From: JAXDBV01 sp034678415
GTDB lineage: Bacteria > Bacteroidota > Bacteroidia > Bacteroidales > VadinHA17
Assembly: GCA_034678415.1 (NCBI GenBank)
Contig: JAXDBV010000045.1
Coordinates: 1 to 64,000 of the forward strand
Reading direction: 5' to 3'
Length of the DNA: 64,000 nt
In this document: positions 44,228 through 53,484 of the stretch, piece after piece
How positions within the stretch are numbered: position 1 is the first letter of the stretch
Layout of the letters: every line of letters begins with the position of its first letter
Translations under genes and position numbers: made by a program
Notes under the pieces: model-generated
The model's database searches: none
Told to the model about the DNA's origin: nothing
The model's input: the letters and a program-made list of their open reading frames with translations, nothing else

Positions 44228-47200
44228 ATGAAACGATTTGCTTTATTGAACAATCTGACCGGATGGACAGCCTTCCTGGTGGCGGCAGTTACCTATTTCC
44301 TGACCCTTGAGCCAACCGTGAGCTTCTGGGATTGCGGGGAGTTTATTGCTGCATCCTATAAGCTGGAAGTGGGACATCCTCCGGGAGCACCCCTGTTTCT
44401 TATGCTGGGACGGTTCTTCTCACTGTTCGCTTCCGATCCTTCACGGGTGGCTGTCATGATCAATTCTTTATCGGCCATCGCCAGTGCTTTTACCATCCTG
44501 TTCCTGTTCTGGACCATCACCCATATTGCCCGGAAAATCATTATTGGGAATGATGAGGTTACCAGCGGCCGGATCATGGCGGTTCTCGGCGCCGGTCTCA
44601 CAGGTGCAATGGCTTATACCTTCTCAGATACATTCTGGTTTTCAGCGGTGGAAGGGGAAGTTTATGCCCTGTCATCCCTGTTTACTGCCGTTGTGTTCTG
44701 GGCAATTCTTAAATGGGAGGAACACTCCGATGATCCCCAATCAAACAGGTGGATCATCCTGATTGCTTACCTTATGGGCCTTTCCATCGGTGTTCACCTG
44801 TTGAACCTGCTTGCCATACCGGCCATCGTCATGGTTTATTATTTCAGGAAATACAAACCTTCCACCTGGGGCGTTATTGTTGCCCTGGTTATTGGCTTGC
44901 TTATTCTTGGATTCATCCAGTGGGGAATGATACCCGGTGTGGTGAAAATGGCCACTTGGTTCGAACTGTTTTTTGTTAATATCCTCGGGTTACCCTTTCA
45001 TTCCGGCGCCATTATTTATGTTCTCGGCCTCATCGCTCTGCTTGGCTGGCTGCTGTATCACACTCATTTGAATAACAAGGTGCTGCTGAATACGGTTGTC
45101 CTTTGCTTTTCGGTGATGTTGATTGGTTATTCATCCTATACCATGATCATCATCAGGTCATCGGCTAATCCGCCGATGGACCAGAACAATCCCGATAATG
45201 TATTCGATCTTTTAAAATACCTGAACCGTGAGCAATACCAAGCCTCCCCGCTGATCAAGGGTCCGTATTATAATGCCCCGGTTATTGATGTGAAGGACGG
45301 GAAGCCGAAATATATCAGGAGAAACGGTAAATATGTGGTAATCGACAGGGATCCGGTATATAAGTATGATCCGCGGTTTGTCACATTCTTTCCCCGTATG
45401 TACAGCAGTACGGAAGATCAGCATGTGAGTGACTACATCGAATGGGGAAAGATCAAAGGGGTGAAAATTCCGGTGAGCGGTTCACGCTCTCAGACGGAAA
45501 TGAGGGTAAAACCGACATTTTCAGAGAACCTCCGTTTCTTTATACGGTACCAATTGGGTCATATGTATTTCAGGTATTTTATGTGGAATTTTGCCGGGAG
45601 GCAGAATGATATTCAGGGCCATGGCAACGTGCTTGATGGGAACTGGATCTGCGGCATTCCGGCCATCGATAATCCACGGTTGGGTCCGCAGGAGAACCTG
45701 CCCGACAAATACCTCAACAACCGGGGCAGGAACAGGTACTACATGCTGCCTCTGTTGTTAGGACTGGCGGGTCTGTTGTACCTTTTCAGGAAAGGCCGTA
45801 ATAACTTCTGGGTTACTGGCTTGCTCTTTGTCTTCACGGGAATAGCCATTGTGGTTTACCTGAACCAGACTCCTCATCAGCCCCGGGAAAGAGATTATGC
45901 ATACGCGGCTTCATTTTACGTGTTCTCTATATGGATAGGCCTGGGAACGCTTTTATTGTATCAATTCTTCAGGAAATATTTCACCGATATCGGGGGAGCA
46001 CTGACAAGTGCAATCCTTTGCCTGGCAGTACCTGCTCAAATGGCATCGGAAAACTTGGATGATCACAACCGGTCGGGTCGGTATACGGCCAGGGACTTTG
46101 CATACAACTATCTGAACTCCTGTGAACAACAGGCTGTGATCTTCACCAACGGGGATAATGATACATTTCCTCTCTGGTACATACAGGAGGTGGAAGGTGA
46201 ACGAACCGATGTGAGGGTAACCAACTGCAGTTACCTGGGTGCTGCCTGGTATATCAGCCAGATGAAGATGAAAGCATACGAGTCTGAGCCTCTTCCTTTC
46301 TCCCTGAAAGAGGAACAGTACGTTCAGGGTTCCAGGGATGTGTTGCTTTTCAATCCGCGGTTTGATGATTATTATGATATAAAGCAGGTGATGGAATTTG
46401 TGTCCAGTGATGATCCCAGGGCGAAAATCAGGTCCCCGTTTGGCAGAAACGAAACGATGAATTACATGCCCACCCGGAAGCTGAGGATACCGGTGGATTT
46501 GGCAACCGTTCTGAATAACGGGACGCTTGACAAGGAAGATGCTCAAAGGATGCTCAAGCATATAGACTGGGAGATTACCAGGGACGTAATCTACAAGAAT
46601 GATCTGATGATTATTGATCTTATGTCCACCAATGAATGGAAAAGACCTGTCTATTTTGCCATCACTGTCCCCCGTGAGGTATATCTTCAGCTCGATCCTT
46701 TCTTTCAGTGTGAAGGCTTTGCCTACAGGGTTGTGCCGCTGAGGACCGAACCGCGGGAAACGGATATTGGAAGAATTCCTTCCGCCAAACTCTATGACCG
46801 GATAATGAATAAGTTCCGTTGGGGTAATGTGAACGATCAGAAGGTGTACATTGATGAGAATAACCAGCGGATGATCTCCAGTACCAGGAATATTTTTGCA
46901 CGGCTTGCATTGCAGCTGGTAGAGGAAGAAAAGAAGGATTCAGCGCTGACGGTACTTGACCGGTGTATGGAACTGTTTCCCGGCGACAGAATCCCCCATA
47001 ATTTCTTTTCTCTTCAGCTTATAACGGCTTACTACCGCGCCGGAGATTATGAAAAGGCTGACTCCCTGGCGCGCGTCATCGCCGACGATCATGAAAAACT
47101 GGCCCGGTATATTTTTGCCCTTGACAGGAAACGAATGAGCACTGTGGTGAATGAAGCCCAGCTCGCCATGTATGTTTTTAACCAGGTAGTACATATTACG

Positions 47201-47284
47201 GGCCAGTATGCAGGGAAGGAAGTAAGGGAAGAGATGTACCGGCGTTTCCAGGACCTTATGGCCATATATAACACATTGAGCTGA
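44228..47284 (+). CDS. DUF2723 / GT117 membrane glycosyltransferase-like protein
   Basis: 1018 residues. The N-terminal half has about a dozen membrane helices with the family signature PTVSFWDCGEFIAASYKLEVGHPPGAP, where the D and E resemble the acidic catalytic residues of GT-C enzymes such as protein mannosyltransferases. NQTPHQPRERDYAYAASF is another conserved stretch. The C-terminal ~450 residues are soluble, with TPR-like helix pairs near the end (ALTVLDRCMELFPGD, AYYRAGDYEKADSLARV). It probably transfers a lipid-linked sugar to protein or glycan outside the inner membrane. ATG 44228 is preferred to TTG 44216. The stop overlaps the NodB-like start by one base. Confidence 0.85.
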   Translation: MKRFALLNNLTGWTAFLVAAVTYFLTLEPTVSFWDCGEFIAASYKLEVGHPPGAPLFLMLGRFFSLFASDPSRVAVMINSLSAIASAFTILFLFWTITHIARKIIIGNDEVTSGRIMAVLGAGLTGAMAYTFSDTFWFSAVEGEVYALSSLFTAVVFWAILKWEEHSDDPQSNRWIILIAYLMGLSIGVHLLNLLAIPAIVMVYYFRKYKPSTWGVIVALVIGLLILGFIQWGMIPGVVKMATWFELFFVNILGLPFHSGAIIYVLGLIALLGWLLYHTHLNNKVLLNTVVLCFSVMLIGYSSYTMIIIRSSANPPMDQNNPDNVFDLLKYLNREQYQASPLIKGPYYNAPVIDVKDGKPKYIRRNGKYVVIDRDPVYKYDPRFVTFFPRMYSSTEDQHVSDYIEWGKIKGVKIPVSGSRSQTEMRVKPTFSENLRFFIRYQLGHMYFRYFMWNFAGRQNDIQGHGNVLDGNWICGIPAIDNPRLGPQENLPDKYLNNRGRNRYYMLPLLLGLAGLLYLFRKGRNNFWVTGLLFVFTGIAIVVYLNQTPHQPRERDYAYAASFYVFSIWIGLGTLLLYQFFRKYFTDIGGALTSAILCLAVPAQMASENLDDHNRSGRYTARDFAYNYLNSCEQQAVIFTNGDNDTFPLWYIQEVEGERTDVRVTNCSYLGAAWYISQMKMKAYESEPLPFSLKEEQYVQGSRDVLLFNPRFDDYYDIKQVMEFVSSDDPRAKIRSPFGRNETMNYMPTRKLRIPVDLATVLNNGTLDKEDAQRMLKHIDWEITRDVIYKNDLMIIDLMSTNEWKRPVYFAITVPREVYLQLDPFFQCEGFAYRVVPLRTEPRETDIGRIPSAKLYDRIMNKFRWGNVNDQKVYIDENNQRMISSTRNIFARLALQLVEEEKKDSALTVLDRCMELFPGDRIPHNFFSLQLITAYYRAGDYEKADSLARVIADDHEKLARYIFALDRKRMSTVVNEAQLAMYVFNQVVHITGQYAGKEVREEMYRRFQDLMAIYNTLS

Positions 47285-47925
47285 TGCGTTTCTACCAGTC
47301 GCCTTCCAGCCCCTTTCGACAACTTCTCCCTGAACTGGTATGGTGCCTGCCGGGGATGGACAGGAAAATACTTCTCACGTTTGATGACGGTCCTGATCCT
47401 GTAAGTACACCAGTCATACTGGATATCCTGGCAGAAAAGAATGCCAGTGCGATTTTCTTCTGCCTGGGAAGGAATGTGGAAAGATACCCCCTCTTGTATG
47501 ATCGGATCGTGTCCGAAGGTCATACTGCCGGGAATCATACTTATAGCCACCTCGATGGTTGGCGAACCGGCGTTGATGAATATCTCAGAGATGTGGAACA
47601 GGCCGGCCGGTTCATCGTATCAGACTTGTTCCGGCCTCCCTTTGGCAGGATCAGGCCCTCACAAATACGGAGGCTGAAATCGAAGTTCAGAATCATGATG
47701 TGGAGTTGGATGTTTCTTGATTTCAGTGGTGTGGAGAGAACAGGGAACCAAAGGATACCGCACGAAAAATACCTGTACCCGGGTAGTATTCTTGTATTTC
47801 ATGACTCACAGAAAGCAGCTCCCATCACCCGTTTTTTATTAAAGGACTTACTGGAACAGATAGACAGATACCATTTAAAGGCAGGATTACCTGTTTGGTC
47901 GATACCCCATGAAAATTGTTGTTAA
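47284..47925 (+). CDS. Polysaccharide deacetylase family protein (NodB domain)
   Basis: 213 residues covering a NodB domain. Motif 1 is LLTFDDGPDP (catalytic and metal aspartates), motif 2 HTAGNHTYSH (metal histidines), motif 3 FRPPFGRIRP, and a late SILVFHDSQKA carries the catalytic-site histidine. It would remove N-acetyl groups from a glycan. No signal peptide is visible, so a cytoplasmic or membrane-face role on lipid-linked intermediates is possible. It overlaps the GT117 gene by one base and the GT4 gene by 17. Confidence 0.88.
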   Translation: MRFYQSPSSPFRQLLPELVWCLPGMDRKILLTFDDGPDPVSTPVILDILAEKNASAIFFCLGRNVERYPLLYDRIVSEGHTAGNHTYSHLDGWRTGVDEYLRDVEQAGRFIVSDLFRPPFGRIRPSQIRRLKSKFRIMMWSWMFLDFSGVERTGNQRIPHEKYLYPGSILVFHDSQKAAPITRFLLKDLLEQIDRYHLKAGLPVWSIPHENCC

Positions 47926-49039
47926 TGCGGTTACAGTGAAATATGGAGGCGGATTAACCGTTTCCCTCAATTTCCTCAGGGCTGCGGCAATTACTCTTGG
48001 AGAAGATGAACTGTTCCTGATCACTGCCCGGGGGACAGGAATGGAGGGTTACACTGTTGGCGGAAACGTAACTGTCGTCCCTGCATGGAAGATGAAATAT
48101 CTTTTCAGACCCTGGCTTGACCATGTGTATTTACGGAGAATTATCAGGACGATCAATCCGGATGTCATCATAAGCATGGGTAATCTTCCGTTGCCCGTTA
48201 AGGGATGCCAGGTCATCCTCTTTGATAATCCCTTCGGTACCCTGAGGTCATTCAATGATTTCCGGCTCACCCACCTTGATAAGCTCAGGCACAGGTTGAG
48301 GAATTATTTCTTCGCCAAACGAATAAAATACCTAAATAGTATCATTTTCCAGACAGAGATTGAGCAGCGTAAATTTCAGGAGAAATATGCCCGGGTGAAG
48401 GTCCGGCAGTGGATAATACCGAATCCTCCCGGCCTCCTTCCTCAGGCTGTTACCCCTGCTTCCAGCCTGCGAATGAAGAAGGAAGAAGGTGAACGGTTTG
48501 TGGTAGCCTTTACGCGCTACTATCCGCATAAGAACCTCGAAATCCTTCTGCACGTGGCTGAATTGATCAGGGACAGATACCGGATCAAAATATTGCTGAC
48601 GATACAACCCGGGCAACATCCGCACGCTGCAAGAATGTTACGCCTGATCAGGAAGAGAGGGTTAGAGAATGTAATAATAAATACCGGCGAGATTGCTCCG
48701 GTCCAGATCAGTCACCTGTACAGGCTTTCTGATGCCCTCGTGTTGCCTACGCTTCTCGAATCGTTTACCTCCACTTATACCGATGCCATGTTGCATGGTG
48801 TCCCTGTTCTGACTTCCGACCGGGATTTTGCACGGCACATTTGTGGAGACGCGGCATGGTACTTCAATCCGGCGGATCCTCATGATATCCTGAAAACCAT
48901 TTGCTGCTGCTTTGAAAACCAGCAAGAGAGGCAAAAGAAGATTGAACGGGGATTGGAGATGATTCGTACAAGATACCCCGACTGGTTTTCATGTGCCCGG
49001 CAATTACTTGATCTGGCATCGATAAATAACCAGGAATGA
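47909..49039 (+). CDS. Glycosyltransferase family 4 protein
   Basis: 376 residues of GT-B fold. It starts MKIVVNAVTVKYGGGLTVSLNF with the glycine-rich loop, and the C-terminal domain includes VVAFTRYYPHKNLEILLHV and LSDALVLPTLLESFTSTYTDAMLHGVPVLTSD, where the E of ESFTS is in the conserved donor site. It probably acts on a surface glycan with the adjacent deacetylase and GT2. It overlaps the NodB-like gene by 17 bp and the GT2 gene by 4 bp (ATGA). Confidence 0.87.
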   Translation: MKIVVNAVTVKYGGGLTVSLNFLRAAAITLGEDELFLITARGTGMEGYTVGGNVTVVPAWKMKYLFRPWLDHVYLRRIIRTINPDVIISMGNLPLPVKGCQVILFDNPFGTLRSFNDFRLTHLDKLRHRLRNYFFAKRIKYLNSIIFQTEIEQRKFQEKYARVKVRQWIIPNPPGLLPQAVTPASSLRMKKEEGERFVVAFTRYYPHKNLEILLHVAELIRDRYRIKILLTIQPGQHPHAARMLRLIRKRGLENVIINTGEIAPVQISHLYRLSDALVLPTLLESFTSTYTDAMLHGVPVLTSDRDFARHICGDAAWYFNPADPHDILKTICCCFENQQERQKKIERGLEMIRTRYPDWFSCARQLLDLASINNQE

Positions 49040-49842
49040 TGGGCATGGTTAGCATTATACTACCGGTATATAACGGAGCTTCATATCTTGAGAATGCCAT
49101 CGTTTCGGTCTTGAATCAAACATACAGGAACTTTGAACTGATCATCATTGATGATGCGTCAACCGACCACAGCCTGCAGATTGTGGAATATTACAGGAGA
49201 CAGGACACACGGATCCTGGCGATAAGAAGCAGTATGAGAAGGGGAGTGGCGAAAACCCTGAATATTGGCCTGCGTGCTGCCGGCGGCGATTTCATTGCCA
49301 GGATCGATGCGGATGACCTGTGGTTGCCTGAAAAACTGGAACAGCAGGTAAGGGTATTCAATTCGGATCCTGAACTGCTCCTGTTAGGAACTGCTAAAAT
49401 TCTCATCGATCAAAACGGGGATGTAATATTCGGAAAAAGCGACTGGCCAGTGTATTCCTATGGTGACATACGGAAAAATATCCTGAAGAAAAACCTCTTT
49501 TCCCATTCATCGGTGATGTTCAGGAAGTCCGTCCTCACCGTGGCAGGATATTACAATGAGGATTACAAAAATTCGGAGGATTACGAGTACTGGATCAGGA
49601 TCATTACCCAAGGAAAAGCAGAGATTATTCGGGAATCGCTGGTACAGTACCGTCTTCATCCCGAGATGATTTCATGGAAGAAAAGACGGCAACAAAAATT
49701 ATTTGTGATTAAAGCCAAATGGATGGGGTTCTCACTTCTCGGGTTCAGGCCCGGTTACATGCCATACCTTGCAAGGGATGTATATGAGTGGATGGTACCG
49801 GATTTTATGATCAGACTGAAGCGGAAACTGATAGGTGTTTGA
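49036..49842 (+). CDS. Glycosyltransferase family 2 protein
   Basis: 268 residues of GT-A fold. It has SIILPVYNGASYLENAI at the N-terminus, LIIIDDASTDHSL, and the metal-binding DxD in ARIDADDLWLPEKLEQQ near residue 92. NSEDYEYWIRI near residue 178 carries the ED motif for the base. No membrane helix is evident. Its stop is 6 bp from the end of the convergent sulfotransferase gene at 49849. The sugar it transfers is unknown. Confidence 0.9.
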   Translation: MMGMVSIILPVYNGASYLENAIVSVLNQTYRNFELIIIDDASTDHSLQIVEYYRRQDTRILAIRSSMRRGVAKTLNIGLRAAGGDFIARIDADDLWLPEKLEQQVRVFNSDPELLLLGTAKILIDQNGDVIFGKSDWPVYSYGDIRKNILKKNLFSHSSVMFRKSVLTVAGYYNEDYKNSEDYEYWIRIITQGKAEIIRESLVQYRLHPEMISWKKRRQQKLFVIKAKWMGFSLLGFRPGYMPYLARDVYEWMVPDFMIRLKRKLIGV

Positions 49843-49848
49843 AAAAGG

Positions 49849-50766
49849 TTAATATCTGTCCCGCCCGAGAAATATCCTGCCTTTCCAGTATTGTTCAACG
49901 AGAAATATTGTCACCGGATATGAGGTTGTATGCGAAGGTTCATAAAGTAAATATTGCATTAACGCGGAACAGTGTTTTTCAATAAGAACAATTTCTGACT
50001 GTTTCAATTTCTTTTTCCATGCACTCACCGTTGAATGATCCGCAGGGCCGGTAATATCCCTGTGCAATTCAATCTCCGGTGGGGGTAGCCGGTCATAGTA
50101 GTTGCCGGTATCATTTCGTTCCCCAGGTGTGTACCCGATCTGCAGGTGCTGAAGAAGATCATCCACTGTTTTTTCGGGATTTACCACCAGATCCTCAAAC
50201 CGTACCGTTTCAACCCTGCAGTAACCGGGATTCCTATGGACGGCCTGATTTGCCAGTTGTTTCCAGGTGTACGCGCAGATAAGAGGATTCTTATTAAAGG
50301 CTCTCCCCGTGTAGGGGTTTACGGTGCATTTCTGTGATGCAAATATTCCCCGAGGATCCCTGATGAGATTTAAAAATATGATCTTGTCAGCATAATCTGA
50401 AAGCTGATTCGACAGCTTGAACAGGGAGGTATGTTTGAACACGATGGTATCAGCCATGGAATTGATTTGGTTCCGGTAAAGGGTGAGCACATGCAACAAC
50501 ATTCCTTCACGGCTTTTCTGATCCATAGCCTCATTAATGTCATCAGGAGTAAGTTTCCAGTATTTCAACTGCATGTCTTGCCGGATGGCTTTCATCAACC
50601 TGTCTTTTATCGACCCGGTATTTTTCCCGTTGATCAGGATATCAACGAGGCAACCGGCTTCAGGGCATACCGCGAAGGTATTGATTCTGCTGAGATGTTG
50701 CAGGAGGAAGCTTGATCCTGACCGGTTCATATAAGAAACGAACACAAATTTCATTTGCCGATCCAT
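49849..50766 (-). CDS. Sulfotransferase family protein (divergent member)
   Basis: 305 residues. The N-terminus FVFVSYMNRSGSSFLLQHLSR fits the 5'-phosphosulfate-binding loop of PAPS-dependent sulfotransferases, and LNLIRDPRGIFASQK near residue 135 fits the 3'-phosphate-binding motif. It differs from the three paralogues upstream (no G-Y-P-K loop) and belongs to the more general sulfotransferase group that modifies carbohydrates. Its ATG overlaps the preceding stop by one base (TAATG). It is the last gene of the minus-strand run. Confidence 0.8.
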   Translation of the reverse strand: MDRQMKFVFVSYMNRSGSSFLLQHLSRINTFAVCPEAGCLVDILINGKNTGSIKDRLMKAIRQDMQLKYWKLTPDDINEAMDQKSREGMLLHVLTLYRNQINSMADTIVFKHTSLFKLSNQLSDYADKIIFLNLIRDPRGIFASQKCTVNPYTGRAFNKNPLICAYTWKQLANQAVHRNPGYCRVETVRFEDLVVNPEKTVDDLLQHLQIGYTPGERNDTGNYYDRLPPPEIELHRDITGPADHSTVSAWKKKLKQSEIVLIEKHCSALMQYLLYEPSHTTSYPVTIFLVEQYWKGRIFLGRDRY

Positions 50767-51665
50767 TACATTGGATATCCATGATCTGCCAGAGGTAATC
50801 CGGGAAGCATCCTGCTAAGCGTTTTATTTGATTCACGGTAATAATCCTCGATAAAACGGAAACTCCTCCACCCAAGAACCTCCCGTGAAGAAGGATGGCT
50901 TCCCATGATGGACAGGCGGTTCAAATTCTGTAAAAGTAAGGTTCTTACCTGGTACCAGCCGGGGATGTGGACGACATAATACTTGAAGGCATATTTTTCC
51001 CTGGTGAATATATTCATAAACCGGGCCAGGGGAAACAATGCTTTTCTCAGCCTCGGATTCTCAGGCTGGTAGTTGAGTGTATCGAGGTTTATTTTCAGGT
51101 CAAAGATGCGGCAGTATTCCTTCAGGAATGATGTATTGTCAGCAGCGAATTGTTCGAAAAGGAATACATGGACATGTGCGGCTCCAAACAGGTTCTGATA
51201 CAGGGCTACCACTTTATCGTATTCAAAGAGGATGAAGTCATTGGTAACGTTTTTATACGGTGTTTTCTGTCTGAACAGGTACCGGTCGGGGGAGTGGGTG
51301 CCTCCTGCCAGGATATGCTGTGAATACCGTGAGGCCATTATATCTGCCTGGTTCCTGATGATTACAACAATATCTGCCTGCGGGAACACAGCATTAATCC
51401 TGCGGGCATTCTCGGCAATTCTTATACCATTGTTTCGCCGGTCAACGAGTATCTCCTCCTCACAAATCAATATGCGTCCGTAACAATGATCAGTAAAATA
51501 TTCTGAAACGGCAGCCGGATTGAAACTGAACGCATCTTTCCGGAGAATCTGTCCCAGCACTTCGTCCCTGCCAATAAAACAGGCATCCGTCACCAGCGGA
51601 TAGAATTTTTTCTGAAACCAGGTGGTGGATGTCTTCGGATAACCTATATGGATCAGGGGATTCAT
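50766..51665 (-). CDS. Sulfotransferase-like protein, paralogue 1
   Basis: 299 residues. LIHIGYPKTSTTWFQKKFYP at residue 4 is the PAPS 5'-phosphosulfate loop; IVVIIRNQADIMASRYSQHI near residue 100 is the 3'-phosphate region. The C-terminal end (REVLGWRSFRFIEDYYRESN and DHGYPM) is shared with the paralogue at 53485, and the loop layout also with 51662. It overlaps that upstream gene by four bases (ATGA). The likely role is transfer of sulfate from PAPS to a glycan in the cytoplasm; the acceptor is unknown. Confidence 0.8.
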   Translation of the reverse strand: MNPLIHIGYPKTSTTWFQKKFYPLVTDACFIGRDEVLGQILRKDAFSFNPAAVSEYFTDHCYGRILICEEEILVDRRNNGIRIAENARRINAVFPQADIVVIIRNQADIMASRYSQHILAGGTHSPDRYLFRQKTPYKNVTNDFILFEYDKVVALYQNLFGAAHVHVFLFEQFAADNTSFLKEYCRIFDLKINLDTLNYQPENPRLRKALFPLARFMNIFTREKYAFKYYVVHIPGWYQVRTLLLQNLNRLSIMGSHPSSREVLGWRSFRFIEDYYRESNKTLSRMLPGLPLADHGYPM

Positions 51666-52585
51666 GAGTGTAGCGTAATGTAATATCCTTCAAATCCCGG
51701 GGGAATATACCCCTCCTCTGCAAGTCGTACATTGGATGAGGAATAATACCGGGCTATCTGGGCCACCAGTGGTTCACCCAAAAGTTCACAGGAACCGGGT
51801 TTTTTCCGGAACAGCTTGGTGTTATTCAGCTTCTCGGTGACAAGCCGCGTAAAGCCATACCACTTGGGTATGTTAAGAAAATATCTTTTACAGGGGATAT
51901 TTTTCCTCGTAAAGTGGTTTGCCCACCTGTGACAGTTCAGTAAATACCTGTTCAGCCGGGCATTTACCTTCCGTGGTGAGTGAACAGAAGAATACAATTC
52001 AATACCGAGCCGGTCAAGAAAATACATTATGAATCGTTCCGAGTACTGTATCAGGTCTTCATAAAGAAATACCGATACGTTTTCCCTGCCGAACAGTTCT
52101 TCATACATATGGATGGTGTGATGAAAGTCAAACAGTTCAAAATTAAATGATCTTTCCTTGAATCGGGCATCGGTAGTAGCAGTACTAAAGTACTGTCGGG
52201 GATAATAAGTCCCACCTGATTTTACATATTCGGAATACAGTGATGCCAGCAGGTCGATCTGGTACCTGATGAAAATGACGATGCGGCTTCCCGGTAACGA
52301 CTGATGCAGCCTCATAGCCAGCTGTTGTGCATGCCTTCCTCTGCTTTCCCATTTCACCACATTTCCCAGCAGGTCTTCATGGCTGATGATGACTTTTTCA
52401 CCGTATTGTTCCGAAAGGTGATTGACAAATCCCTCAGCATCAAATTCATGGTCATCCGGCCGGATCAGCCCGGTAAGAATCTGATTCCTGGACACCATTT
52501 TATATCCTGCGACGAGCGGGAAAATACAGGTTTGCAACCAGCTGGTACCTGTTTTAGGGTAGCCGATATGAACGATAGCTTTCAT
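51662..52585 (-). CDS. Sulfotransferase-like protein, paralogue 2
   Basis: 307 residues with AIVHIGYPKTGTSWLQTCIF at the N-terminus, the most canonical P-loop-like PAPS site of the set, and IVIFIRYQIDLLASLYSEYV near residue 100. Internal landmarks KVIISHEDLLG and GGTYYPRQYF match the other paralogues. ATG 52585 overlaps the upstream GT8-like stop by one base; a longer frame to 52612 would run into that gene. The C-terminal motif has diverged slightly (ARYYSSSNVRLAE). Confidence 0.82.
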   Translation of the reverse strand: MKAIVHIGYPKTGTSWLQTCIFPLVAGYKMVSRNQILTGLIRPDDHEFDAEGFVNHLSEQYGEKVIISHEDLLGNVVKWESRGRHAQQLAMRLHQSLPGSRIVIFIRYQIDLLASLYSEYVKSGGTYYPRQYFSTATTDARFKERSFNFELFDFHHTIHMYEELFGRENVSVFLYEDLIQYSERFIMYFLDRLGIELYSSVHSPRKVNARLNRYLLNCHRWANHFTRKNIPCKRYFLNIPKWYGFTRLVTEKLNNTKLFRKKPGSCELLGEPLVAQIARYYSSSNVRLAEEGYIPPGFEGYYITLHS

Positions 52586-53457
52586 TATTCTCTCAGTAGT
52601 TTGCTCCACCACCGGCGGCTGGAGAACCAGCCAAATATATCAGGATTCCCATCAAATAATACCGTCAGTGCCTTTCGCATGTGCTTATTTTTTCCCAGGA
52701 ACCGTGGGTGGTGATAGTGAACAAGTACCGGAATATCATTCAACTTTTTTCGCAGGTGCAGAGGATAATTATATGTCTCATCCAACAGCCTGTAAGGTAT
52801 ACCGGTTTTCAGTAAGGCCAGGGAGAGACTTACCTGGTCGAAATGGAAGGCATACTTCCTGTCGCCGTGCATTAAAAGCTCCCTGTACAATGAAATCCAG
52901 GTATTTAAAAAATGCCGCAGCATATGTTTCCTGAAGATCAATACCCCGGAGTTAAAATACGGGGGAGACCATTTACCGTCGTATGTACAGGTAATGCTGT
53001 TTTCCGGTTTGTCCAGGTGAAATCGGGTGCATATCTCCTCCCAGTTCAATCCGATGGTCACATCGGCCGGTTTTGCCCACAGGCTGGTGTTATCCTTTTC
53101 CGTGAATGGGAACAGAACAGGACGACAGCACAGGATATCGCTGTCAAGAAATACAACGTTCTCCTGCCCGGCAAGCGGTACCAAACAAAACAACTTGTTG
53201 CTTACCAAAAGGTTCCTTTCATAATGGTTGGACTCAATAAGAAGGGGATTGTCAAAATAAACGGGATGAATGCCAAGGTTATTAAAAATGGATACTGCTT
53301 CAGCGGATATATTCCATGGACGGTTGTTTATTACTGGAACCGCATAGTAAACGGATACCCCTTCCGGAAGATATTTCATTAACGACATTCCAAGAACAAG
53401 AGAATAAGATTCAATATCCCCCGGGTGTGACACAAATATGAATGAGTAAGCGTTCAT
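52585..53457 (-). CDS. GT8-like glycosyltransferase
   Basis: 290 residues. The GT-A pattern is supported by FLDSDILCCRP near residue 103 (DxD metal site), YFNSGVLIFRKHM near residue 168, typical of GT8 retaining transferases, and FHFDQVSLSLALLK, matching the DQ-containing helix of that family. An H-x-H near the C-terminus (VHYHHPRF) could be the late metal-binding site. I am confident of the fold but not of family 8 specifically. It is embedded between sulfotransferase genes (27-bp and 1-bp-overlap spacing), suggesting that it builds the glycan they sulfate. Confidence 0.72.
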   Translation of the reverse strand: MNAYSFIFVSHPGDIESYSLVLGMSLMKYLPEGVSVYYAVPVINNRPWNISAEAVSIFNNLGIHPVYFDNPLLIESNHYERNLLVSNKLFCLVPLAGQENVVFLDSDILCCRPVLFPFTEKDNTSLWAKPADVTIGLNWEEICTRFHLDKPENSITCTYDGKWSPPYFNSGVLIFRKHMLRHFLNTWISLYRELLMHGDRKYAFHFDQVSLSLALLKTGIPYRLLDETYNYPLHLRKKLNDIPVLVHYHHPRFLGKNKHMRKALTVLFDGNPDIFGWFSSRRWWSKLLRE

Positions 53458-53484
53458 CGAATGATTCGTTTACATACCCAAATA

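Noticed and set aside
45953..46561. 202-residue minus-strand open frame opposite GT117
   Set aside because: Shadow of a conserved membrane glycosyltransferase gene; no supporting start or motif.
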